Assembly: GCA_016208645.1 (NCBI GenBank)
Contig: JACQXP010000007.1
Span: 1 to 7,660 of the forward strand
Length of the DNA: 7,660 nt
DNA from: Candidatus Methylomirabilota bacterium
Lineage (GTDB): Bacteria > Methylomirabilota > Methylomirabilia > Methylomirabilales > 2-02-FULL-66-22
Direction of reading: 5' to 3'
Shown piece after piece: positions 1 to 6,554 of the stretch (within the stretch, counting starts at the first letter, position 1; every line of letters starts with the position of its first letter). The notes beneath the pieces are model-generated. The model had not been told where the DNA came from. It was given only the letters and a program-made list of their open reading frames with translations, and did no database searches. The translations under genes were made by a program, and so were the position numbers.

Positions 1-899
1 TCGAAGGGCTGGAGGTCGTCGGGGCCCTCACCGAGCCCCACGTAGCGCACGGGGAGTTGAAGGCCCTGCGCGATGGCCACCACGGCCCCCCCCTTGGCCG
101 TCCCGTCCAGCTTGGCGACGATGAGACCCGTGACCCCCACGGCGTGATGGAACTCCCTGGCCTGGGCGACCGCATTGAGACCGATCGTCGCGTCCAGGAC
201 CAGGAGGGTTTCGTGGGGGGCACCCGGCACCTCTCGGGCGATGACCCGGTGGATCTTCTTCAGTTCCTCCATGAGGTTCTGCCGAGTGTGCAGCCGACCG
301 GCCGTATCAACCAGCAGGCGCTGGATGCCTCGGGCCGTCGCCGCCTTGCAGGCATCGAAGACGACGGCGGCGGGATCCGCCCCGGATCGGTGGGCGATCA
401 CGTCGGCCCCGATCCGCTGTCCCCAGATCTGGAGTTGCTCGATGGCCGCCGCACGAAAGGTGTCGCCGGCCGCCAGGAGCACCCGCTCCCCAGCGTCGCG
501 ATAGCGCTTGGCCAGCTTGGCAATCGTCGTGGTCTTTCCGGAGCCGTTCACGCCCAGGAACAGGGTCACGTGAGGCGGGACGCCGGGGACGGGAGCGGGC
601 GGACTCCCGACGGTGAGCAGGGCGGCCACCCGGTCCGCCAGCAGGGTGCGCATGGCCACGGCGGTGGTCGCGCCCTGGCGCCGGAAGGCGGCGCGGGCCG
701 GTTCCAGGATGGCGGCGGTGGTCGCGGGGCCGAGGTCCGAGGCGAGGAGGGCCTCCTCCAGCCCCTCCAGGACCCCCTCGTCCAGGGTGGCGCCGCCGAA
801 GAGCCCCTCCAGCTTCTCGCGCAGCCCGTCCCGCGTCTTGCGCAGGCCGTCGCGCAGGCGGGAAAAGAAACCGGATGGCGCAGGGGTCTCGGCCGACAT
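1..899 (-). CDS. ftsY: FtsY, signal recognition particle receptor GTPase (3' end off window)
   Basis: FtsY docks SRP-ribosome complexes at the inner membrane; its GTPase pairs with that of Ffh to hand nascent membrane proteins to the translocon. At least 299 residues are visible. Residues 1-30 are a short basic, amphipathic lead-in (FFSRLRDGLRKTRDGL) with no long acidic A domain. The N domain follows to about residue 105. The G domain has G1 GVNGSGKT at 116-123, DTFRAAA from 146, G3 DTAGR at 198-202 and AKLDGTAKGG around 262-271. The last motif has Ala where Thr is usual in TKLD. The frame runs off the left edge at DDLQPF, near the family C-terminus, so only a short tail is missing. The ATG at 897-899 shares one base with the TGA of the upstream Roadblock gene (TGATG), which implies translational coupling. 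No separate promoter was seen. The identification is secure. Confidence 0.96.
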   Translation of the reverse strand, partial: MSAETPAPSGFFSRLRDGLRKTRDGLREKLEGLFGGATLDEGVLEGLEEALLASDLGPATTAAILEPARAAFRRQGATTAVAMRTLLADRVAALLTVGSPPAPVPGVPPHVTLFLGVNGSGKTTTIAKLAKRYRDAGERVLLAAGDTFRAAAIEQLQIWGQRIGADVIAHRSGADPAAVVFDACKAATARGIQRLLVDTAGRLHTRQNLMEELKKIHRVIAREVPGAPHETLLVLDATIGLNAVAQAREFHHAVGVTGLIVAKLDGTAKGGAVVAIAQGLQLPVRYVGLGEGPDDLQPF

Positions 900-1264
900 C
901 AGAGGGATTGATCCAGGGCGAAGGCGGCGCGGCGCGCCTCGAAGAGTCCGCGGCCCAGCACCGCGTCCGGGCCCAGCAGCAGGCAGAGGCAGCAGGCGTT
1001 CTTGAGCGGAATCACGGCGAGCGTCCCGCGCTCGGCTTCCAGCAGGACCTCGCCGACTGTCCCGTGACCGAGATGTCCGGCGGCCGCCAGCGTCTCCCGC
1101 AGCAGCAGGCCGGCCCCGGCCCCGGCCGCGTCGAGATCCACGGCCGGCCCGCGGCTCGCCTGGGCGATGAGGACACCGTCCTGGTCCACCAGGATCGCGC
1201 CCCGTGCGCCGGCCACGCGGCCCAGGAGGTCCGCCAAGACCGCCTGCAGGTCAGTGGCAGCCAT
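899..1264 (-). CDS. Roadblock/LC7-domain protein
   Basis: This is a 121-residue single-domain protein. Its pattern fits the Roadblock/LC7 (MglB-like) fold: an N-terminal helix (LQAVLADLLGRV), GARGAILVDQDGVLIAQ at about 19-35, an alanine-rich central helix with a GAGAGLLLRETLAAAG stretch, a strand with LLEAERGTLAVIPL, then CLCLLLGPDAVLGRGLFEARRA at the end. Family members dimerise and often act as regulators or co-GAPs of small Ras-like GTPases, but no MglA-type GTPase is visible here. The ATG at 1262-1264 has a GGAG (1274-1277) nine bases upstream. The stop overlaps the ftsY start by one base. It lies 246 bases downstream of smc on the same strand, so read-through from smc or a promoter within the repeat-bearing gap is possible. 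The partner and role are unknown. Proximity suggests, but does not prove, a link to SMC or FtsY. Confidence 0.85.
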   Translation of the reverse strand: MAATDLQAVLADLLGRVAGARGAILVDQDGVLIAQASRGPAVDLDAAGAGAGLLLRETLAAAGHLGHGTVGEVLLEAERGTLAVIPLKNACCLCLLLGPDAVLGRGLFEARRAAFALDQSL

Positions 1265-1299
1265 CCTATTTCACTCCGGGTTGGGCCATCAAACAAGTT

Positions 1300-1438
1300 C
1301 GAATGTCGAACGGCGAATTATGAACCCTGATCCGAGAAAAGCCTTGAACCGGCATCACGCCAAGGTCGCCAAGAATCCCATGTTTCGATCCTTCTCTCGT
1401 TCACCATTCGAAATTCCTTGTTCGATATTCGACATTCG
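1300..1438. repeat. Intergenic element bounded by 11-bp inverted repeats
   Basis: The smc-Roadblock gap (1265-1510) holds no convincing gene. CGAATGTCGAA at 1300-1310 is matched exactly in inverted orientation by TTCGACATTCG at 1428-1438. Between them lie more TTCGAA/TTCGAT words (1408-1413, 1421-1426) and a two-unit tandem of CGCCAAG at 1358-1364 and 1367-1373. The stretch is visibly AT-richer than the flanking genes. No target-site duplication was seen. It looks like a decayed dispersed intergenic repeat, which is inference from its form only. Confidence 0.5.
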
Positions 1439-1510
1439 TCTTTGCGACCAGCCTCAGGTCGAGCGTTCGGACGTGGGGGAGAAAGATCCGAATGCCTGAA
1501 GGGTGGGGGG

Positions 1511-4500
1511 TCAGGCGGCCGCCTTCATCCGGACCGAGATCACCTTGGACGCGCCCTCCTCCTCCATGGTGATCCCGTACAGGATGTTGGCCGCCTCCAT
1601 GGTGCGCTTGTTGTGGCTGATGACGATGAACTGGGAGGCCTGCGACATCTCTCTGAGCAGGGTGACGAAGCGCTCCACGTTGACGTCATCCAGGGGGGCG
1701 TCCACCTCGTCCAGGACGCAGAAGGGGCTGGGGCGGGTCGTGAAGAGGGCGAGGAGGAGGGCCAGGGCCGCCAGGGCGCACTCGCCGCCGGAGAGCAGCG
1801 AAAGCACGGTGGCCCGCTTGCCCGGGATGCGGAGGAGCATCTCGACCCCCGGCTCCTCGGCTTCTTCCCCCTCGCCCGGCTCGACCAGGCGGAGTTCCGC
1901 GCTCCCGCCGCCGATGAGGCGGCGCCAGTAGTGGTCGAAATGCCGGTTCACCGTGGTCAGGGTCGAATCGAAGAGCGTCGTGATCGTCCGGTTGATCTCC
2001 GCGATGGCCTGGCGCAGGGAGGCCACGGAGCTGGTCAGGTCCGTGGCCTGGCTGGTGAGGAATTCATGCCGCTGGCAGAGGGCCTGGTATTCCTCCAGGG
2101 CGCCCAGGTTTGCCGGACCCAACTCGAGGAGCTTGGCCCGCAACTCTTCCAGCTCCGCCTGGGCGGCCTCCACCTCCCAGGTGGACTCGGTGAAGCGCTC
2201 GCGAAGTTCGGGCAGGCTGACGTTCTGGTCCTCCCAGAGGCCCTGCTCCAGGTGCGTCATGGCCGTCTTGAGTTCGCTGCGCTTCGTTCCGAGAGCAGCG
2301 ATCTCTTCGGCGAGCTCCCCCTCCTCGCGTCGCCTGGTCCGGAGCGTCTCCTCCAGTTGCCGGATGGTCTCCTGGGCGGCCGCTCTGGCTTCCTGCACCT
2401 CCACCAGGGCCCCCTGGCGTGCCTCCTCGTCCCGGTGGAGGGACGCGAGGGCCTCCCGCAGGCGGTCGCGCATCTCCTCCAGGCCGGCCTGGCGGGCGGT
2501 GAGGCCCGCCGATTCCTGCGTGAGGCGGGCTGTCCCCGCCTCGGCGGTCGCGAGGTCGTGGCGCATGCGCGCGAGGTCGCGCAAGGTCTCGTCCCGCTGG
2601 GCGGCCCGTGACGCCAGGGTCACCCGCTTTTCCGCCAGTTGGGCGGCCAACCCTTCGCGCGCGTCTGGCGCAGGGCAGCCACCGCGGATTCCCGCGCGGC
2701 GATCGCCCGATGCAGCCCCTCCGTCTCGGCTTCCCCCTGGGCCACGGCCGCTCGGAGGCCGTCCACCTCGCCGGCGATTCGATCGAGGTCCGCCTCCACC
2801 GCCTGGAGCTCGATCCCGAAGAGTTCCAGTTGCTGGCTGAGTCGCGGCTCCTCGGCGCGCTTGGGCGCCAGGTCCTTTTCGATGGCGAGCAGGTCCAGTT
2901 CCGCCTGGCGCTCGGCCGTCGCGGCGGCTTCCACCGCACGCTCGGCCGTGGCCACGTCCTCCGAGACGAGGCTCAGGGCCTCGCGCAGGCCAGCCTGGCC
3001 GAGCTCGCTGGTGGCCAGGGCTTCCTCCAGCTCGCGGGCCTCGCGGCGCTGGGCCAGGAGGCCCTGCGGCGCCGGCGTCCCTCCGGTCAGGGTGCCCCGG
3101 TGCGTCAGGACCTCGCCCGCCAGGGTGGCGATGGTGAACGGCCCGTGAAGCTCGCGGGCGATGGCCTGCGCCGCGTCCAGGTCGCTCACGACCACGGCGT
3201 CCGCCAGGAGATTCACCACCCAGGGTTCGCTTCCCTGGGGGGTTTGCAGGAGATCGAGCGCCAGGCCCTCGATCTGTCCCCGGAGCTCCTTGGGCAGATC
3301 GGCGAGCTGCAGGGCGAGGTCTTCCCGGATCTGCTGGCCCCAGGTCCCCTCGCCGGTGGGCATGGGACTCACCAGCGTGGCCCGTCCCTGGCCGGACCGG
3401 AACAGGTGGGCGAGGGCGTCCTTCGCCTCGGCCCAGGTTCGCACCCGCACGCCCTGCAGGTGGGCCCCCAGGATTGCCTCCAGGGCCTTCTCGTGGCGGG
3501 GAGCGACGTCCAGGATCTCGGCGAGGGAGCCCAGGATGCCGGCCACGCGCCGGTCGCGTCCCGCCTGGAGCAGGAGGCGGTTGCCCTCCTCGAAGTCGGC
3601 GAACTGCCACTTGAGCTCGTGGAGCGATGCCAGGCGCCCGCGCTGGCGCTCCACGTCCGCGGTGAGCGCGGCGATCTCGGCCTCCAGGCGTCGCCGTGCC
3701 TCGCGGGCGCCCTCCGCGTCCACTTGCGCCGTCTCGCGCTGCGCTGCGAGCATCCTCTGGCGTTCCAGCACCTCCAGGCGGCGGGCCTCGTCGGCAGAGA
3801 AGTAGGCCTCCGCCCCTTCCCGCTGTGTGGTCGCCTCGGCCCGGTTCAGGCGCAGCCGCTCGGCCTGGGCGGTCATCTGCCGGCTCCGCTCCACGAGGGT
3901 CGCCAGCTCGTTCCCGGATTCGACGGCGACCTCGGCCTCCCGCAGGCGCTGGCCCTCCTCCGCGAGCGCCGCCTCCAGGGCCGCGACCTCTTGCTCCTGC
4001 AGGGTGGCCCGGGATGCGCCGGATTCCAGCTCCGCCAGCAGGCCCCGCATCCGCTCGCCCAGGCTGGCGAGGGTGGCCTCATTCTCTCCCTGGCGGTGGC
4101 GGGCGGCCTCGATCTGCTGGGTGAGATTCCGCAGCTCCGCCTCGTCACGATCGATCCGCCCGCGGAGGGCGTACAGCGCCTCCTGCGCGGTCGCTACGGC
4201 CTGTTCCTGGGCCAGGGCCTGCAGGCGGCGAGACTCCAGGTCCGCCTCCGTGGCCGCGATCCCGGCGCGGAGCCCGGTGAGGGTCTCCTGGCGTGGGCCC
4301 AGCCGCGCCAGGGTGGTCTGCAGCTCGTCCCAGAGGGCGGAGTGCTCCCGGAATTTCAGGTACAGCTTCAGCTCCGTGGCCCGCCGGTCCAGCTCGCGGT
4401 AGCGCTCGGCCTTGTTGGCCTGCCGCTTCAGCGAGTTCCGCTGGCGCTCCACCTCGGCGATCACGTCGCGGATGCGCAGGAGGTTCTGCTCCGCGGCCTC

Positions 4501-5043
4501 GAGCTTGTTCAGGGCGGACCGCTTCTTGGTCTTGTACTTCATGATGCCGGCCGCCTCCTCGATGAGGACCCGGCGGTCGGTCGGCCTGGCGTTGACCACG
4601 CTGCCGATGCTCCCCTGCTCGATGAGGGCATACGGCTCGCCGGCCAGGCCGGTGTCAATGAACAGGTCGTGGATGTCGCGCAGGCGGCAGGGGATCTTGT
4701 TCAGCAGGTATTCGCTCTCCCCGGAGCGGTAGAGGCGGCGGGTGACGTTCACCTCCTCGTAGTCGACCCCGAGCTCCCCCTCGTTGCGCGTGAGGGTCAG
4801 AGAGACCTCGGCGAGGCCCAGCGGCTTCCGCCGGGAGTTGCCGGCGAAGATGCAGTCCTCCATGCGGTCACCGCGCAGAAGCTTGGCGCTCTGTTCCCCC
4901 AGCGCCCAGCGAACCGCATCGGAGATATTGCTCTTGCCACAGCCGTTGGGGCCGACGACGGCGGTGATTCCGGGCTCAAAAGAGAGTTCGACCTTGTCCG
5001 CGAAGGATTTGAAACCGAAGAGGGAGATTTTGGCGAGATGCAT
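1511..5043 (-). CDS. smc: SMC chromosome condensation ATPase, interrupted by a one-base frameshift
   Basis: SMC is the ATPase of bacterial condensin (with ScpA and ScpB), which folds and segregates the chromosome. The N-terminal head starts MHLAKISLFGFKSF, with Walker A GPNGCGKS at 31-38 and the Q-loop region YALIEQGSIG. A long Arg/Glu/Ala-rich coiled coil follows, then a hinge at about 500-660 with GTLTGG near its end, then the return coiled coil. The C-terminal head has signature LSGGEC at 1084-1089, Walker B VLDEVD around 1110-1115, a PLDDVNV D-loop and VISHNKRTMEAA. Cys1089 replaces the usual Lys/Arg. The first frame runs from 5043 and stops at 2620. The family-like sequence resumes one frame back from about 2656 to the TGA at 1511. 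One missing base near 2655-2665, beside a CGCGCGCG run, explains this and gives 1177 residues, normal for the family. The start has GGAGGG at 5056-5061. Numbering past the shift assumes the repair. Confidence 0.95.
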
Positions 5044-5066
5044 TGAGCGGTGGTTCCCTCCATGCA

Positions 5067-5097
5067 GAGGGGAATGCGGCCAAGCCCCTCACATTCC
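5067..5097 (-). promoter_or_regulatory. Alternative hairpins in the smc leader
   Basis: In the predicted smc 5' untranslated region, two overlapping inverted repeats compete. GGAATG (read from 5097 to 5092) can pair with CATTCC (5076-5071), and GAGGGG (5090-5085) can pair with CCCCTC (5072-5067). The two stems share bases and cannot form together. The structure ends a few bases upstream of the GGAGGG ribosome-binding site at 5056-5061. A regulatory role is inference; it may simply stabilise the transcript. Confidence 0.35.
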
Positions 5098-5102
5098 GGC
5101 GC

Positions 5103-5132
5103 ACGCTAGCATGGGTTTAGAGGTCCTGTCAA
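5103..5132 (-). promoter_or_regulatory. Sigma-70-type promoter for smc
   Basis: On the minus strand there is a perfect -35 TTGACA (5132-5127), an 18-base spacer and a -10 TAGCGT (5108-5103) preceded by TGC, an extended -10 feature. Transcription would start near 5096, giving a leader of about 50 bases to the smc ATG. The same architecture recurs before trpE, which supports both. It implies that smc can be transcribed independently of rnc. Confidence 0.7.
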
Positions 5133-5186
5133 GCCGGAAATACCAGGGTTAGGGCCGGGGCCAGCGGCTGCCACGAGATATTGTGT

Positions 5187-5879
5187 CTAGGAAGGAGCCT
5201 CTTCGACCAACTGCTGGAGGGCCATCCGGGCTGCCTGCTGTTCCGCCGCCTGGCGAGAGGGGCCTTCGGCTTCCGCCTGGACGAGGATCCCCGCCCCATT
5301 CACCCTGACGCCAACGCGAAAGATCGGGTGGTGGGGGGGTCCGCGTCGGTCAACCAGCCGGTAGGCCGGCAACGTGCCGTAGCGGGCCTGCGCCAACATC
5401 TGCAAGGCGGACTTCGGGTCCACGGGGGGCGGCGCGGTCGTGACGCCCTCTTGCGCGATCACCCGATGCGCCAAGGCGCGGATGGCGTCGAGGCCCCCAT
5501 CCTCTACCATGGCGCCGAGGGTCGCCTCCAGCATCTCCGCGATGACCCGCTCGCTCGGCACCGGCGAAGCGGCCCCATCCGGGGTCGGAAGACCGAGCTG
5601 TCGGGCGAGGTGCGCCAGCCCCTCCGTGCTGCACCAGGCGGCCCGGTAGCGCGTGAGGTCCCCGGCCGTGGCATGAGGGCAGAACTGGAATGCCGCCGCG
5701 GCGACCGCGAAATCCCACGCGGCGTCTCCCAGGAACTCGAGCCGCTGCCGGGCGGCGGCCGCCTCGGGGCTCAGGGGAAGGTTCCACGCGCCGAGGGCCT
5801 GGCGGAGCAGTGCCGGGTTTCGGAACCGGTAGGCCAGGATCTCCTGGACAGAGGCGATGACTTCCTCGAAGTCGGTCAT
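5187..5879 (-). CDS. rnc: Ribonuclease III, divergent in its catalytic domain
   Basis: RNase III cleaves double-stranded RNA, including rRNA precursors, as a Mg-dependent dimer. The 230-residue protein has the usual size and two-domain order. The nuclease domain (about 1-145) contains RLEFLGDA at 46-53, GDLTRYRAAWCSTEGLA at 73-89 and AEMLEATLGA at 114-123. The dsRNA-binding domain (about 154-226) shows DPKSALQ, a GPPHHPIF stretch and AAEQQAARMAL. By alignment to E. coli positions, E41, D45, E65 and E117 are kept (E48, D52, E86, E118), but E38 is Gln45 and D114 is Glu115. The usual ALTHxS motif is replaced by ALGAWN. The metal site is thus conservatively altered rather than lost, so activity is plausible but not certain. 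The ATG at 5877-5879 has only a weak upstream GGG. rnc lies 143 bases before smc and is divergent from trxA. Confidence 0.93.
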   Translation of the reverse strand: MTDFEEVIASVQEILAYRFRNPALLRQALGAWNLPLSPEAAAARQRLEFLGDAAWDFAVAAAAFQFCPHATAGDLTRYRAAWCSTEGLAHLARQLGLPTPDGAASPVPSERVIAEMLEATLGAMVEDGGLDAIRALAHRVIAQEGVTTAPPPVDPKSALQMLAQARYGTLPAYRLVDRRGPPHHPIFRVGVRVNGAGILVQAEAEGPSRQAAEQQAARMALQQLVEEAPS

Positions 5880-5892
5880 GGGCCCTGATCAA

Positions 5893-5905
5893 TTGAAAAT
5901 TTCAA
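5893..5905. repeat. 13-bp AT-rich palindrome upstream of rnc
   Basis: TTGAAA and TTTCAA flank a central A, making a perfect odd palindrome 14-26 bases before the rnc start codon. It could be an operator or part of a promoter: read on the plus strand, TTGAAA followed 17 bases later by GACAAT (5916-5921) would be a passable -35/-10 pair towards trxA. No specific regulator is recognised. Confidence 0.25.
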
Positions 5906-5908
5906 ACC

Positions 5909-6006
5909 GACAACCGACAATGTAAATCCGACAATGCACCGTCGGGGGATCGATTCGTCAATCCTCTTACCCGCGCCGCCCTGATCGTCCTTCAATGTCG
6001 GTTGTC
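5909..6006. repeat. Intergenic inverted repeat between rnc and trxA
   Basis: GACAACCGACAATG (5909-5922) recurs inverted as CAATGTCGGTTGTC (5993-6006), matching at 13 of 14 positions. CCGACAATG is also repeated directly at 5914-5922 and 5928-5936. The element occupies the core of the 196-base divergent gap (5880-6075), which has no plausible gene. It resembles a small dispersed intergenic repeat with terminal inverted arms; this is inference. Confidence 0.5.
5933..5961 (-). promoter_or_regulatory. Possible rnc promoter
   Basis: On the minus strand TTGACG (5961-5956) is followed after 17 bases by TGCATT (5938-5933), about 55 bases before the rnc start. The -35 match is good and the -10 match is poor. 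It overlaps the inverted-repeat element. This is the best candidate seen for rnc on its strand. Confidence 0.25.
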
Positions 6007-6011
6007 AGTTG

Positions 6012-6038
6012 CCTGCCTGTGCGGTGCACGCAGACAGG
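6012..6038. repeat. Imperfect hairpin upstream of trxA
   Basis: CCTGCCTGTGC (6012-6022) pairs with GCACGCAGACAGG (6026-6038) around a 3-base loop, with one mismatch and a 2-base bulge. It lies 37 bases before the trxA ATG and has no T-run, so it does not look like a terminator. It could be part of the intergenic repeat or a leader structure. Confidence 0.4.
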
Positions 6039-6064
6039 TCGGTTTTCCCTGCACTCTCGGCCCT

Positions 6065-6070
6065 GGAGAG
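6065..6070 (+). promoter_or_regulatory. trxA ribosome-binding site
   Basis: GGAGAG is followed by five bases and then the ATG at 6076. It decides the trxA start against an in-frame ATG at 5995, which would add 27 residues encoded partly by repeat sequence. Confidence 0.75.
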
Positions 6071-6075
6071 ATCGC

Positions 6076-6411
6076 ATGGCCCCCGGCAAGATTCTGACGC
6101 TGACCGACGCCGATTTCGAAGCCCAGGTGAAGACCCAACCGCTGATCATCGTGGACTTCTGGGCGGAGTGGTGTGGGCCCTGCCGGATGGTGGCGCCGGT
6201 CCTGGAGGAGTTGGCGAACGAATACGGCGACCGTCTTGCCGTGGGGAAGGTCAACGTAGACGAGAACCGCCAGACGGCGGCACGTTTCGGGATCCGGAGC
6301 ATCCCCACGCTGATGTTCTTCCGGGACGGAAGCCGGGTGGATCAGGTGATCGGGGCGCACCCGAAGGCCACCATCAAAGCCCAAATCGATCAATTGCTCA
6401 ACGCGCACTGA
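6076..6411 (+). CDS. trxA: Thioredoxin
   Basis: This is a 111-residue classical cytoplasmic thioredoxin, a disulfide reductant for ribonucleotide reductase, PAPS or methionine sulfoxide reductases and other proteins. The active site WCGPC is at residues 32-36 within VDFWAEWCGPC, with Asp27 as the buried acid. The cis-proline is Pro77 in SIPT. The FFRDGSRVDQVIGAHPK stretch and a C-terminal helix complete the fold. There is no signal peptide or membrane segment. The start is fixed by GGAGAG at 6065-6070. It is divergent from rnc and followed 217 bases later by trpE, which has its own promoter, so the two are probably separate units. The last codons and the stop lie inside the first copy of a short tandem duplication. 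No good promoter was found; TTGAAA-N17-GACAAT at 5893-5921 is one candidate. Confidence 0.96.
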   Translation: MAPGKILTLTDADFEAQVKTQPLIIVDFWAEWCGPCRMVAPVLEELANEYGDRLAVGKVNVDENRQTAARFGIRSIPTLMFFRDGSRVDQVIGAHPKATIKAQIDQLLNAH

Positions 6412-6449
6412 CGCGCGCGGTGGTGCTGAACGCGCACGGACGGGCGCGA
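6395..6449. repeat. Two-copy 29-base-period tandem repeat across the trxA stop
   Basis: Bases 6395-6420 and 6424-6449 match at 22 of 26 positions, sharing TGCT, AACGCGCAC and GACG blocks. The first copy encodes the last residues LLNAH and the TGA of trxA. The second lies just downstream and lacks the stop at the equivalent place. This looks like a local duplication that has since diverged. Confidence 0.6.
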
Positions 6450-6524
6450 GGATGTGAACCTGCAATGATCCGCACGCCGCAGAGCTGCCCCGGACTGATC
6501 CCTTCACATCGCTGGTGACCACCG
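6418..6524. repeat. Nested inverted repeats in the trxA-trpE gap
   Basis: CGGTGGT (6418-6424) pairs with ACCACCG (6518-6524). Inside it, GATGTGAA (6451-6458) pairs with TTCACATC (6503-6510). Both are exact. The arms are asymmetrically spaced and no T-run follows, so an intrinsic terminator is unlikely. They may form a folded trxA 3' region or a small structured RNA, or be chance in GC-rich DNA. Confidence 0.3.
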
Positions 6525-6554
6525 GCCCGCACCCCTGCCTTTCCCGTCGTTTCC

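Noticed and set aside
57..911. 284-codon plus-strand open frame opposite ftsY
   Set aside because: It mirrors the ftsY coding strand, has low-complexity Gly/Arg/Gln-rich translation without a family pattern, and arises from high G+C codon structure.
1466..1492. TTCGGA / TCCGAA inverted repeat as an smc terminator
   Set aside because: The stem is only 6 bp with a 15-base loop and no T-run follows on the minus strand.
1418..2611. 397-codon plus-strand open frame opposite the smc C-terminal part
   Set aside because: It is antisense to conserved SMC motifs, with repetitive Gly/Leu/Glu-rich translation and no recognisable domain.
2620..2680. Programmed -1 frameshift in smc
   Set aside because: No canonical X-XXY-YYZ slippery heptamer is in frame. 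The only A-run (AAAA near 2630) is downstream of where coiled-coil-like sequence already switches frame, so an indel is the simpler explanation.
2608..5046. 812-codon plus-strand open frame opposite smc
   Set aside because: Its length comes from GC-biased codons of smc. Its translation shows no domain, while the minus strand encodes a complete SMC head, coiled coil and hinge.
5130..5186. Intrinsic terminator after rnc
   Set aside because: GC-rich short palindromes are present, but none has a convincing stem followed by a T-run on the minus strand.
5181..5888. 235-codon plus-strand open frame opposite rnc
   Set aside because: The minus strand encodes RNase III motifs across the same span; the plus-strand translation is unrecognisable.
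5995..6075. N-terminal extension of thioredoxin from the ATG at 5995
   Set aside because: The extra 27 residues are translated from repeat sequence and lack a signal peptide, whereas the ATG at 6076 has a good ribosome-binding site and gives the normal thioredoxin length.
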